Below are positions 16,746 through 25,336 of a stretch of 47,055 nucleotides of DNA, in pieces. Position numbers and translations under genes: made by a program. Within the stretch, counting starts at the first letter, position 1, and each line of letters starts with the position of its first letter. The stretch is taken from positions 1 through 47,055 of the forward strand of contig NZ_FQZP01000016.1 in the NCBI RefSeq assembly GCF_900142095.1, given 5' to 3'. This DNA comes from Thermoclostridium caenicola. GTDB taxonomy: Bacteria; Bacillota; Clostridia; DSM-8532. The notes beneath the pieces are model-generated. The model made no database searches, was not told the origin of the DNA, and saw nothing but the letters and a program-made list of their open reading frames with translations.

Positions 16746-18020
16746 TTATATCGGATGGATCACCGACAGGACGGTTGTTTTTGTAAACAGGCTCCGGAGA
16801 ATCTGGTTGGTATATGCCAGATCCAGTTCCTCAAAAATCCTGCTCAGTTCAAAGTAGCTGGTCTTGTTGAAATAGCAGTCCATCATCTCCCTGGCGATGA
16901 CATCGGGCGAGTTGAGCGTCCTGACGAAAACACCCTCATGAGATTTCCTGATGCGGTCGAAAACCTCCTGATCCAACCCCTTTTCAACGGTGGCTTCGAT
17001 CTCCCTGCGAATCTCACCGGCAACCCTCTCGGGATCAGAGGACTGACCGCCCCAGTTGACGAATCCATAGCTCTGGTCGGCAGAAACCTCAAACCGGAAG
17101 GAATCATTGATCAGCCCATCATAATACAGCCGGTTGAAAAGCTCAGAGCTTCTGCCCATGATGGCGGCCAGAATGATACCAAGGGCTGTCCGCCGCTTGA
17201 GCAGCTCGTATCCCGATACGCGTACCGGATCCTTGATACCCATGTTGAACAGCGGCATGGACACCCGGAGCTTTTGCTCCTTGTACGTCAAGTTCACTTC
17301 CTCCGGTTCTTCCGGATAACGCTTTTCGGGTTTTCCCCTGTCCTTAGATTTTATCATACTGTCAACCGTTGTGAAAACCAACTCGGGATCCACGTCGCCT
17401 GATACGACCACCACCATATTGCTGGGCGTATAGAAGGCATTGTAGCATTCGTAAAGAAGCTCCTTGTTGATTTGCGCGATGCTATCCAGTGTGCCCGCGA
17501 TGTCCACCTTGACCGGATGGTTGACATACAGGCAATCCAGCAGGTTGAAGAACAGCCTCCAGTCCGGGCTGTCTTCGTACATGCGGATTTCCTGACCGAT
17601 GATGCCCTTCTCCTTCTCCACGTTTTCATCGGTCAGCCAGGGATTCTGGACATAGTCCAGCAGCATCCTGAAGTTTTCTTCAAACAGGTCGGTGCAGGTG
17701 AAATAGTATGCGGTCTGGTTGAAGGAAGTGAAGGCGTTGGGCGAGGACCCCATCCTGGAGAACTTGTCCAGCATGTTGCCGTCCTCCTGTTCGAACAGCT
17801 TATGCTCCAGAAAATGGGCGATGCCGTCCGGCACGCGCATGACCTGACCATCGCTCTTTTTGAAAACATTGTCGATGGAGCCGTAATCGGTGGCAAACAA
17901 AGCGGTTTTCTTGTTGTATCCGGGCTTTCTCACCAGAAAGGCTTTGAGACCTGACGGGTGATCGTATTCATAAAGGGTTTCTCCCAATCGTTCATAGGTT
18001 ATGGTTTTATAGTTCATCAT
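16746..18020 (-). CDS. yfmH: M16 family zinc peptidase, YfmH-like
   Basis: Insulinase-type metallopeptidase. The inverted zinc motif HFLEH is present in the N-terminal domain (about residues 69-73), with the further glutamate expected in the EKGIIGQEIRMYEDSP block, so the protein should be catalytically active. The pair YfmF/YfmH has been linked in Bacillus to the 5-aminopentanol modification pathway of elongation factor P; whether that holds here is inference from family name only. The partner gene lies directly upstream. 424 residues, cytoplasmic, no signal peptide. Confidence 0.9.
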   Translation of the reverse strand: MMNYKTITYERLGETLYEYDHPSGLKAFLVRKPGYNKKTALFATDYGSIDNVFKKSDGQVMRVPDGIAHFLEHKLFEQEDGNMLDKFSRMGSSPNAFTSFNQTAYYFTCTDLFEENFRMLLDYVQNPWLTDENVEKEKGIIGQEIRMYEDSPDWRLFFNLLDCLYVNHPVKVDIAGTLDSIAQINKELLYECYNAFYTPSNMVVVVSGDVDPELVFTTVDSMIKSKDRGKPEKRYPEEPEEVNLTYKEQKLRVSMPLFNMGIKDPVRVSGYELLKRRTALGIILAAIMGRSSELFNRLYYDGLINDSFRFEVSADQSYGFVNWGGQSSDPERVAGEIRREIEATVEKGLDQEVFDRIRKSHEGVFVRTLNSPDVIAREMMDCYFNKTSYFELSRIFEELDLAYTNQILRSLFTKTTVLSVIHPI

Positions 18021-18058
18021 GCATCCTCCTTTTCAGGACATGGCCGCTGTGTCCCATA

Positions 18059-19357
18059 TTATGCCTGCACCTGGTTGGGTTTCAGGAAATAGATGGTGTC
18101 CAGCTGGATCTTCCGGGCCACACGCACCACATTGTCGATGGTGACCGCATCCAGTTTCTGGGCCATGGTTTCGAAATCCTCCCCATCCTGGGTCAAATGC
18201 TGGCTGAGGAAGAAGTCCACAATGGCCCCCTGGCTGTCCTGCATGGTCTTGATTCCCGTTCTTAAGGATTTCTTGGTGGCATCGATCTCATCCTGGGTGA
18301 TCCTGCCTTCCTTCATATCTTCAAACTGCTGCAGAATGATTTCTTCGGCCTTGGCCCGATTTTCCTGCTCGATGCCGCTCATGATCACCATGAGGCCCTT
18401 GTACTTTTCAAGGACCGAACTGGCGTAGTAGGCCAGCCTTGCCTTCTCCCGCACGTTCTGGAACAGCTTGGAGTGGACATCCCCGCCCAGTATCCCGTTG
18501 TACACCACCAGCGGGTAATAGTCAGGGGATGACGGCCCCACATTTGTCCTGAAGCCCAGGCAGAGCTTTCCCTGGTTGACATCCATGCTCTCGTCCACGC
18601 GCCTGACTTCCTTAACGGTTTTGGTCACATCGGGAAGCACAGTTTTGCCCACATTGACGCGGGGGATCTGCGTAAACTGTTCAATAAACCGGTGGGCGCT
18701 TGCATCATCAATGGAGCCGGACATATAGACAAAACAAGGGTAGGAAGTGATCATCTCTTGGTATATGGCATAGGTTTTCTGCGGGGTCAAAAGCAGCGCA
18801 TCCTCCTCATAGCCCTCATCGGGTATGGCGAAGGCCTCACCGCTGCACATCTCCTCCATGCATCGCAGGAACGAGAACCGCATCTTATCGTTGATCCGGC
18901 TTCTGATATAATCGATCAGGTTATCCCGTTCCTGCCTGAATACCGAAGCCTTAAAGCCGTTGTCTTCCACGACAGGGTTCTGAAGAATGCACATGAGGAG
19001 CTGGCTGCACTGGTCAAACAGATTGTCCTGACCGCTGGTGTAGGCATCGGCGATATGGGACATGTGGAAGCTGACGATCTGGGTTTCGCCCTTCTTGCTG
19101 CAACCGCCGTCCACATCGGCACCGTACAGTTCCTCCAGCCGAATCTCCAGTTCCCGCTGAGTGGCAAATTTCTGGCATCCCCTCTTAAGCACCGAGGGTA
19201 TAATGGCATTTCCGGATGCACGCTCCCTTTCCAGGCTATCCAGAAAGAAGACATCCACCCGGTTGGTTTTGAACTTCTCAGAGTTAATCCGGTAAAAGGT
19301 TATGCCGTTTTTCTCCGCAAGCTTTTCCGCGGATGTTTTCACTGTGGTCGATTCCAT
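18059..19357 (-). CDS. yfmF: M16 family peptidase-like protein, YfmF-like (zinc motif missing)
   Basis: Second M16-fold protein, 432 residues from the ATG at 19357, which has GGAGGG seven bases upstream; an earlier ATG at 19429 is less likely. I see no HxxEH motif in the N-terminal domain, so it is probably the non-catalytic half of a heterodimer with the YfmH-like protein, as in many M16 pairs. The C-terminal domain keeps the substrate-groove blocks around GGDVHSKLFQNVREKARLAYY. It is the first gene of the yfmF-yfmH-lgt-rodA unit. Confidence 0.88.
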   Translation of the reverse strand: MESTTVKTSAEKLAEKNGITFYRINSEKFKTNRVDVFFLDSLERERASGNAIIPSVLKRGCQKFATQRELEIRLEELYGADVDGGCSKKGETQIVSFHMSHIADAYTSGQDNLFDQCSQLLMCILQNPVVEDNGFKASVFRQERDNLIDYIRSRINDKMRFSFLRCMEEMCSGEAFAIPDEGYEEDALLLTPQKTYAIYQEMITSYPCFVYMSGSIDDASAHRFIEQFTQIPRVNVGKTVLPDVTKTVKEVRRVDESMDVNQGKLCLGFRTNVGPSSPDYYPLVVYNGILGGDVHSKLFQNVREKARLAYYASSVLEKYKGLMVIMSGIEQENRAKAEEIILQQFEDMKEGRITQDEIDATKKSLRTGIKTMQDSQGAIVDFFLSQHLTQDGEDFETMAQKLDAVTIDNVVRVARKIQLDTIYFLKPNQVQA

Positions 19358-19509
19358 AGTGGATCCCTCCAAAATTTTCGCTAAGCCGTGAAACGGGTCC
19401 ATGGCAGGTCGGAACGTCCGCTTCAACATTATTGTGGCATTGCATGGGTATTTTTATTTGATAGAATATGATTAAACAGCTTAGCCGTTTGCATCTTTAA
19501 AGTTAAATT

Positions 19510-19518
19510 ATTATATCA
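19510..19518 (-). promoter_or_regulatory. Extended -10 promoter upstream of yfmF
   Basis: Minus-strand TGATATAAT forms an extended -10 element (TGnTATAAT) in an AT-rich stretch. No good -35 box is seen at 17 bases. It lies about 150 bases before the yfmF start, in the divergent gap with the membrane protein gene at 19680. Confidence 0.5.
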
Positions 19519-19679
19519 TAAAATTTATTCCAGATCATACCGCATCAGGTCCACCGTCCCGGCATTGCACCTGCCGGTTGCCGGAAAACCGGAAATCTGA
19601 CCGATATATTATACAAGAGCGCGGCCGTTTACTGCCCATTTCCCGGCCCTTGCCGCGGATGCCCGCAAGGAGGTTCCCG

Positions 19680-20318
19680 ATGTTTTACCTCAGCTTCCAG
19701 AATCAAATCCAACTGCTGCTGTTGCTCGTTTTTTCCTCCTATGTTTTTTTGTCAGGTCTGTCCGTCGGCCCAAAGGATCCCCGCCTGAAGGCCATGGCCC
19801 TTTCCTTTGCCATCCCGCTGATTCTCGGTTCCTATTCGTTTCTTGCAGGACCCCACAATATACACATCGCTTCCCTGTACCTGGATCTGTCATGGTTTTT
19901 GCTGATCCTGGCGCTGACCCTGGTATCCCTAATCCGATCTTCATCCGATTTCCTCAGATTTCTTCATCCTTTGCTGATTCTTCTGCCCATGGCGGCCATC
20001 TTCATGCAAGCCATGTTGCTGGAACTGGACTGCAGGTTCTATATGTGGTATTTCACGCTTGCTCTTGCCGCCATTCAGCTGCTCCTGACCATCGCCCGGC
20101 TTGTCGGCAGAAACCATTCCCGCCTGATGCTCCACCTGGGCGTCTTCCTGATGACCCTCAGCTTTGCCCTGAGTCTTTCTGATATCCTGATTCCGCCGCT
20201 GATTCATGGTTCGGCAGCCGCCGGTCTGTCCCTGTGCGCCCTCTATTTTTACATGCACACCTACGGCAGGCTGAAGGCCGAACACAACAGGAAAATCCAG
20301 GCGCCAGAAAGGCAATAA
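19680..20318 (+). CDS. Multi-pass membrane protein of unknown function
   Basis: I do not recognise this 212-residue protein. It is very hydrophobic with about six to seven predicted membrane segments (for example around residues 8-23, 37-55, 62-80, 90-108, 115-135, 143-160 and 170-185) separated by short polar loops, and a basic C-terminal tail. The layout resembles the 7TM sensor modules of some signalling proteins but without an attached output domain; this is only a resemblance. The ATG at 19680 has a textbook AAGGAGG site six bases upstream. It is transcribed divergently from yfmF. Confidence 0.7.
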   Translation: MFYLSFQNQIQLLLLLVFSSYVFLSGLSVGPKDPRLKAMALSFAIPLILGSYSFLAGPHNIHIASLYLDLSWFLLILALTLVSLIRSSSDFLRFLHPLLILLPMAAIFMQAMLLELDCRFYMWYFTLALAAIQLLLTIARLVGRNHSRLMLHLGVFLMTLSFALSLSDILIPPLIHGSAAAGLSLCALYFYMHTYGRLKAEHNRKIQAPERQ

Positions 20319-20416
20319 GATACCTGCTGCAGCCAGGCTGCAGGCAAATTCTGACGCTTCTTCCCACCTCTTCATTAAAATGCGATTAGAAAACCATTAA
20401 GTTCCGGTTGGCTTCC

Positions 20417-20445
20417 TTGTTCTGGCAGGCAGCCTGTGCTATGAT
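20417..20445 (+). promoter_or_regulatory. Putative sigma-A promoter of the DUF4097-like gene
   Basis: TTGTTC and TATGAT are separated by 17 bases, with the start site near 20452 and a leader of about 100 bases before the ATG at 20553. A small palindrome (CTGCAGCC/GGCTGCAG, about 20327-20345) lies before it, after the upstream membrane protein gene. Confidence 0.5.
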
Positions 20446-20552
20446 TTTTGTGCAAAAATCCGTGGAAAAGTGAAACGCAGGAATGCCATAGCCCGAAAAC
20501 GGGGTTTGAGCATTCTTGCATTAGAATGCAAATCCGGGCGGGAGGTTTTGCG

Positions 20553-21755
20553 ATGAGCACCAGAAAAATCATCATGTGGACTTTGGCGTCCGTGCTGCTC
20601 ACGGGTGGTGTGCTGATCGTTTATTTTCTGGGAGGATTCACGGGTATGCTTTTCACAGATCTTGAGACATTTGAAGTTAACGATTTCAGGGAGTTCGATG
20701 CGGGCCCCGTGGGCGGGATAGAGATTTCGGCATCAGGCACCGATACCGATATTATTGTAGTGGATTCCCCAAAAATTATGGTTTCCCTGAAAGGGACGGT
20801 GCGCACCCAGGACGCTTCGTTCGTTCCCTATATCGAAGCCGATGTCATCGGCAATACGCTGCGCATTGAGATAAAGAAAAAATCTTCCTCCAAGGCCATG
20901 TTCTATTCGGGTGACGTCCGCCTGACGCTGGAGATTCCCGAATCCTTTACGGGCCATCTGGCTTATAACGGTGCATCCGGCAGGCTGAACGCTTCCAGGC
21001 TGAAGCTGAATTCCTGTAAGCTGGCTACTTCGTCAGGAGATATCTCCCTTGGAGACCTGGAGGTGAACGGCATTGCTTCCGTCCACGCGACATCGGGAAG
21101 GATCGGGGTTGAGAAGCTTCAGGCATCCAGCGCCAGCTTTATGGCTTCCTCAGGGGATATCTACCTGGGAGACATCACAGTCCGGGAAGGTTTTTCAGCG
21201 GATGCTTCCTCGGGGCAAATCGTCATTGAGAGCCTCATCGCGTCCAACGCGACATTGAAGAACACCTCGGGCGACAAGAGAATCGCCAGTCTGACCGTAT
21301 CGGGAGAAGCTGTCCTTGAAGGCAATTCGGGTTCCACGAAACTGGATCGCGTCAGTACCGGTAAGCTGGTCATCCGCTCAAGTTCCGGAGATGTCAGCGC
21401 CGAAACTGCCCGCTCAGGGCAGACAACCATCCAGACTTCTTCGGGCAGGATTTCGGTGAAGGGTCTTGAAGGGGATGCGGATTTGTCCTCGGGCTCAGGC
21501 AGCATCACCCTCCAGTGCGAGAAACCGGCCTCATCCATTCAAATCGCATCTTCCAGCGGAAGCGTCAACCTGAGCCTTCCCGGCAGCGCCCAGTTTACAT
21601 TGGACGCGCAGACCAGTTCAGGCCGCATCAGGACGGATTTCAGCCTCGAAAAGTCTTCCTCCGGAGAGAAATACCTGCGCGGAAGCGTCGGTAACGGTTC
21701 CCTTGCCGTATTCGTAAAAACCACTTCGGGGAATATAACGGTTTCGAAGAACTGA
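20553..21755 (+). CDS. DUF4097-like membrane-anchored beta-repeat protein
   Basis: 400-residue protein with an N-terminal membrane anchor (about residues 5-28), followed by an extracytoplasmic region built from short repeats. The motif (A/T/S)SSG(D/R/Q/S) with alternating hydrophobic residues recurs roughly every 20 residues (SSGDISLGDL, TSGRIGVEKL, SSGDIYLGDI, SSGQIVIESL, TSGDKRIASL, SSGDVSAETA, SSGRISVKGL, SSGSVNLSLP). This is typical of the DUF4097 (putative adhesin) fold, a right-handed beta-solenoid. The function is not known; family members are often near envelope-stress systems. The ATG at 20553 has GGGAGG seven bases upstream. A 32-bp palindromic terminator follows. Confidence 0.8.
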   Translation: MSTRKIIMWTLASVLLTGGVLIVYFLGGFTGMLFTDLETFEVNDFREFDAGPVGGIEISASGTDTDIIVVDSPKIMVSLKGTVRTQDASFVPYIEADVIGNTLRIEIKKKSSSKAMFYSGDVRLTLEIPESFTGHLAYNGASGRLNASRLKLNSCKLATSSGDISLGDLEVNGIASVHATSGRIGVEKLQASSASFMASSGDIYLGDITVREGFSADASSGQIVIESLIASNATLKNTSGDKRIASLTVSGEAVLEGNSGSTKLDRVSTGKLVIRSSSGDVSAETARSGQTTIQTSSGRISVKGLEGDADLSSGSGSITLQCEKPASSIQIASSSGSVNLSLPGSAQFTLDAQTSSGRIRTDFSLEKSSSGEKYLRGSVGNGSLAVFVKTTSGNITVSKN

Positions 21756-21824
21756 CTGAGGTAACCGTATGTTCAATAATGAATGGCGCCGGAACCATTC
21801 CGGGTATGGTTTCTTCCAAATAAC

Positions 21825-21864
21825 AAAGGATGTATGACGCGCGTCATACATCCTTTCTTTTTCT
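21825..21864 (+). terminator. Strong palindromic terminator between the DUF4097-like gene and ahcY
   Basis: A perfect 32-bp palindrome (AAAGGATGTATGACGC at 21825-21840 and its exact complement) is followed by CTTTTTC on the plus strand. It ends the plus-strand gene and, as a hairpin on the other strand, probably also serves ahcY, which converges on it. Confidence 0.85.
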
Positions 21865-21914
21865 ATCTCATGCTTACTTTTGAAGCTTACGGAGCAAATA
21901 CCGGATAACGAGCA

Positions 21915-23165
21915 TCAATCCAGATTCCAGCTGCCCAGGTACTGCTCCTGATCCGCCGTGAGGGTATCGATGCGTATGCCCATGCTTTCCAGCTTCTTCA
22001 TGGCAATCCGCTGATCGATGCTCTCCGGGATGTCGAACACGCCCGGCTTCAGCCTGTCCCTGTTTTCCACGATATAGAGGGAGGCCAGGGCCTGGACGGC
22101 AAAGCTCATATCCATGATTTCGGCAGGATGCCCGTCCCCGCAGGCCAGGTTGACCAGACGGCCCTCGCCCAGAAGGTAGATCCACCGGCCGTCCGCCATC
22201 CTGTAGCCGGTGATGTCCTTTCGGCACTCGCGGACTTCCACCGCCAGGGCCTCCAGTTCGGGGATGCAGATCTCCACGTTGAAGTGGCCCGCGTTGCAAA
22301 GCACGGCACCATCCTTCATCCTTTTGTAGTGATCCCCGTAGATCACGCGGTTACATCCGGTGACGGTGATGAAGATATCGCCGAGGGGTGCCGCCTCATC
22401 CATGGTCATCACCGAGAAGCCGTCCATCACGGCTTCAATGGCCTTGACCGGATCCACTTCCGTGACGATCACCCGCGCACCAAGCCCCTTGGCCCGCATG
22501 GCAACACCCTTCCCGCACCAGCCGTATCCGGCGACCACCACGGTCTTGCCGGCCACGATCAGGTTGGTGGTGCGGTTGATGCCGTCCCAGACCGACTGCC
22601 CGGTGCCGTAGCGGTTGTCGAACAGGTGCTTGCACATGGCGTCGTTGACGGCCATCATGGGTATCTTGAGGGCTCCGTCACGCTCCATAGCCTTAAGCCT
22701 GAGAATACCGGTGGTGGTCTCCTCGCAGCCGCCCCAGACATTGGGCAGAAGGTGCGGCAGCTCATTATGCAGGCAGTTGACCAGGTCACCCCCGTCGTCT
22801 ATCACGATATGCGGCCCATGCTCCAGGGTCTTCCGGATGTGCTCCCTGTACTCCTCAGGCGTTGCGTTGTACCAGGCGAATACCTCCATACCATCGGCAA
22901 CCAGGCCTGCCGCCACATCATCCTGGGTGGAGAGGGGGTTGCTGCCGGTAACGGCCACCTGCGCCCCGCCGGCGGCCAGCACCTTCGAAAGATAGGCCGT
23001 TTTCGCTTCCAGGTGGATGGACAGGGATATCTTCACCCCTTCAAAGGGTCGCGTCCGCTTGAACTCCTCCTCAAGCCCGGAAAGGATGGGCATATGGCGC
23101 TTCACCCATTCGATCTTGCGCCTGCCCGAATCTGCCAGAGAAATATCCCGAATCATGCTCTTCAT
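21915..23165 (-). CDS. ahcY: Adenosylhomocysteinase (S-adenosyl-L-homocysteine hydrolase)
   Basis: Reversibly splits S-adenosylhomocysteine into adenosine and homocysteine, recycling the by-product of SAM methylations; uses bound NAD. Seen are the substrate block VTGSNPLSTQDDVAAGL, DDGGDLVN, the NDAMCKHLFDNRYGTGQS block with the conserved Lys and Asp, the NAD-binding VVAGYGWCGKGVA and NAGHFNVEI. The protein has 416 residues and lacks the long insert and the C-terminal HYRY of the eukaryote/proteobacterial type, so it belongs to the shorter thermophile/Clostridia type. An AGGAG site precedes the ATG. No SAH riboswitch was recognised upstream. Confidence 0.96.
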   Translation of the reverse strand: MKSMIRDISLADSGRRKIEWVKRHMPILSGLEEEFKRTRPFEGVKISLSIHLEAKTAYLSKVLAAGGAQVAVTGSNPLSTQDDVAAGLVADGMEVFAWYNATPEEYREHIRKTLEHGPHIVIDDGGDLVNCLHNELPHLLPNVWGGCEETTTGILRLKAMERDGALKIPMMAVNDAMCKHLFDNRYGTGQSVWDGINRTTNLIVAGKTVVVAGYGWCGKGVAMRAKGLGARVIVTEVDPVKAIEAVMDGFSVMTMDEAAPLGDIFITVTGCNRVIYGDHYKRMKDGAVLCNAGHFNVEICIPELEALAVEVRECRKDITGYRMADGRWIYLLGEGRLVNLACGDGHPAEIMDMSFAVQALASLYIVENRDRLKPGVFDIPESIDQRIAMKKLESMGIRIDTLTADQEQYLGSWNLD

Positions 23166-23238
23166 GCTTCAAATTCTCCTCTCTGAAACAGGAAGGCTCG
23201 CGGCACCTCCCTGCATGAAAGTGCGTCACTGTAATTGG

Positions 23239-23247
23239 ATTGTATCA
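23239..23247 (-). promoter_or_regulatory. Possible extended -10 promoter of ahcY
   Basis: Minus-strand TGATACAAT (extended -10) lies about 75 bases before the ahcY start. The -35 region is poor. It is arranged back-to-back with the GntR-operon promoter at 23303-23331. Confidence 0.4.
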
Positions 23248-23302
23248 GACTGAGGCTGAAAAATAAAGGTTAGCCTGTTTTCTTGTATCTGGAATTTCCC
23301 TG

Positions 23303-23331
23303 TTGACAAATAAAGAGCCAGGTTATATACT
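23303..23331 (+). promoter_or_regulatory. Consensus sigma-A promoter of the gntR-ABC operon
   Basis: TTGACA and TATACT are separated by 17 bases, close to the sigma-A consensus. The palindrome at 23329-23352 overlaps the downstream edge of the -10 box and the start site, a position from which a bound repressor would block initiation. Confidence 0.85.
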
Positions 23332-23352
23332 ACATTACATGAGTAATGTAGT
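23329..23352. promoter_or_regulatory. Perfect palindromic operator for the YtrA-type GntR regulator
   Basis: Two exactly complementary 10-bp arms (ACTACATTAC and GTAATGTAGT) flank a 4-base centre (ATGA). It lies over the start region of the promoter and 17 bases before the regulator gene, so autorepression is the simplest reading. That the adjacent GntR protein is the binder is inference. Confidence 0.75.
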
Positions 23353-23369
23353 AATGGCGTGGTGATGTA

Positions 23370-23753
23370 ATGAAATTTGATCCGGCCGATATAAAGCCCA
23401 TTTATATCCAGATCGCCGAAGGCATTGAGGACGATATCCTCAACGGGCTGCTAGAGGAAGGAAAGGAATGCTACTCCCAGTATGAAATTTCAAGGATGTT
23501 CAACATCAATCCGGCTACCGCGGCCAAGGGCATCAACCTCCTGGTGCAGGAAGGCATCCTGTATAAGGTGCGCGGGCTCGGCATGCATGTGTCGAAGGGG
23601 GCAAAAGCCATGATTCGCGCAAAAAGGCGTCCGGCCATTGCAGAAAGCTTAAGGCAGCTGGTTCTGGAGGCGGAGAGACTCGGCATCAGCAAGGAGGAAC
23701 TCATCCACATGATCCAGGAAACGACCATTCCCGAAAAGGAGGACCCCTCATGA
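23370..23753 (+). CDS. GntR family regulator, YtrA subfamily
   Basis: 127-residue transcription factor. The N-terminal winged-helix DNA-binding domain (about residues 8-77) has the pattern IYIQIAEGIEDDILNG..YEISRMFNINPATAAKGINLLVQEGILYKVRGLGMHV. It is followed only by a short helical tail of about 45 residues, the hallmark of the YtrA subfamily, whose genes usually sit with ABC transporters. A GGTGAT site precedes the ATG. Its stop overlaps the next ATG (ATGA), so it is translationally coupled to the ATPase gene. It probably represses its own operon through the operator at 23329-23352. Confidence 0.93.
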   Translation: MKFDPADIKPIYIQIAEGIEDDILNGLLEEGKECYSQYEISRMFNINPATAAKGINLLVQEGILYKVRGLGMHVSKGAKAMIRAKRRPAIAESLRQLVLEAERLGISKEELIHMIQETTIPEKEDPS

Positions 23754-24643
23754 ATGTTGTCATTTTGCAAGATCTGGTCAAACGCTACAGGGACAAAACC
23801 GCTCTCAGGGGCATCAACCTTGAGCTGCAGGAAAACTGCATTGTCGGGTTGATAGGCCGTAACGGAGCCGGCAAGACCACACTGATGAGAACCCTGGCCG
23901 GTTATCTGAAACCCACGGAGGGTACGGCGCTGGTTTTTGGCGAGAAGCCCTTTGATAATATCCACGTACTTTCCAACATCATGTACATGGACGATGACAG
24001 GTTCCGGGATTCAGACACACTGAGGGATCTCTTGGACCGGGCAGCCCTGTCCTACAGCCGGTTTGACAAGACCCTGGCGCTAAAACTTCTGGAGTACTTC
24101 AACATACCCGTAAAGGCCAGGATAAAGAAGCTTTCCAGGGGTATGCGGACCCTCTTCTCGCTGGTCATCGCCCTCATGAGCCGTTGTCCGTTGACCATGC
24201 TGGACGAACCCACCCTCGGGCTGGATGCATCCCACCGCAAGGAATTCGCAAGCCTGCTTCTTAAGGATTATGCCAACCACCCCCGCACCATCATCATTTC
24301 CAGCCACCTGATAAGCGAGCTCGAAAACCTGATGGAGCAGGTGGTGCTCATCGATAACGGCAAGCTGGTTTTTCACAAGGCCATCGAGGATGTGCAGCGC
24401 TATGCGCTATACCTGGCCGGCCACAGAAAGGTCCTGGAAGAGGTGGCCGGACGGCATCAGGTCATCTGCCGGGAGTCCATGGGTGAAAGGCTGGTCCTTG
24501 GTATCGTCAACCATCTGACCGCGGAAGAGTTGCGGCAGCTGGAAATGCAGGGCATTGAGATCAGCGCCATGAGCGTCCAGGACGTCTGCGTCAACCTGAC
24601 CGCACCAGGCAAAGGAGGTGTTCTTGATGTTATCGCAAAGTAG
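23750..24643 (+). CDS. ABC transporter ATP-binding protein (YtrB-like)
   Basis: 297-residue ATPase. Walker A is GRNGAGKTT at about residues 38-46; the signature is LSRGMRTL, a variant of LSGGQ found in YtrB/BcrA-type ATPases; Walker B is PLTMLDEPT; the switch histidine is in SSHLISE. A C-terminal extension of about 90 residues follows the core, as in many drug/peptide exporter ATPases. It overlaps gntR upstream and is closely followed by a permease gene. The substrate cannot be told from the sequence; cell-envelope-active compounds are typical for YtrA-controlled transporters, which is inference. Confidence 0.92.
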   Translation: MNVVILQDLVKRYRDKTALRGINLELQENCIVGLIGRNGAGKTTLMRTLAGYLKPTEGTALVFGEKPFDNIHVLSNIMYMDDDRFRDSDTLRDLLDRAALSYSRFDKTLALKLLEYFNIPVKARIKKLSRGMRTLFSLVIALMSRCPLTMLDEPTLGLDASHRKEFASLLLKDYANHPRTIIISSHLISELENLMEQVVLIDNGKLVFHKAIEDVQRYALYLAGHRKVLEEVAGRHQVICRESMGERLVLGIVNHLTAEELRQLEMQGIEISAMSVQDVCVNLTAPGKGGVLDVIAK

Positions 24644-25334
24644 CAGGCTTCGCGCCATGAAAGCGCTTTTGTACGGCTATTACCTGGATTTCAAGTCATT
24701 TTTCGAGATCTACTTCTCGATATTGTTAGGCCTTATCATCAGCAAGTTCCTGATCACGCCGTCGGCGTCGAGCAGCAGTTCCCTGAACTCCGCGTTGATC
24801 AACTGCATGATCATGCTGCCTGTCGCCATGATGGTGATAACCAGCAATTCCGAGCTCAAAAAGAAATTTTCCTTCCCTGTGGACAGGGATCTGTTGGTTT
24901 TGTGCCACATCCTGCTCATCCTGGTGCTGCCGCTTGTTATGCTGCTGATGTCCTGCTTTTTCTATCTCGTTGAACTGCTCTTAGCGGAACTGACCCTGAG
25001 CGTAACCACTAACTTCTTCTATTCGTTGGCCATTACTAAAAGCAGCTTCCTTATTGGGTTTGCCATATCCTATATGGCCATTGTCTGCATAACCGCCCTC
25101 ACCTGGATGGTCTCCGCCTGGTTCTACCGCCACAAGGTCCCCGTCGGTGTGATCGGCGCAGCGTTCATTCTGGGTCTGATATATTTGGATGACTTCAGAG
25201 ATTCCGTCTTCGGGCTGATAGGCCGGCTGTTCCACAATCCCACGCCGGGCCTTTTATCCCTTAAGCTGGCCGTAATCACCCTGGCAGCCTTTGCGCTGGG
25301 ATACATCCCCATCAAACGAATGGAGGTGAAATAG
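24627..25334 (+). CDS. ABC transporter permease subunit
   Basis: 235-residue integral membrane protein with about six hydrophobic segments (for example around residues 22-40, 50-68, 85-110, 125-150, 165-182 and 205-225). It has no ATPase motifs. The ATG at 24627 is preceded by AAAGGAGG at eight bases and overlaps the end of the ATPase gene by 17 bases, so the two are translationally coupled. It is the membrane partner of the ATPase by position. No family more exact than a YtrC/ABC-2-like permease can be supported. Confidence 0.8.
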   Translation: MLSQSSRLRAMKALLYGYYLDFKSFFEIYFSILLGLIISKFLITPSASSSSSLNSALINCMIMLPVAMMVITSNSELKKKFSFPVDRDLLVLCHILLILVLPLVMLLMSCFFYLVELLLAELTLSVTTNFFYSLAITKSSFLIGFAISYMAIVCITALTWMVSAWFYRHKVPVGVIGAAFILGLIYLDDFRDSVFGLIGRLFHNPTPGLLSLKLAVITLAAFALGYIPIKRMEVK

Positions 25335-25336
25335 CC

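Noticed and set aside
15597-17402. 601-codon open frame on the plus strand
   Set aside because: It lies exactly antisense to lgt and yfmH, both clear genes; long antisense frames are expected with this base composition, and the translation shows no domain.
23166-23302. SAH or SAM riboswitch upstream of ahcY
   Set aside because: No recognisable conserved core of either class could be found by eye in the 75-base leader.
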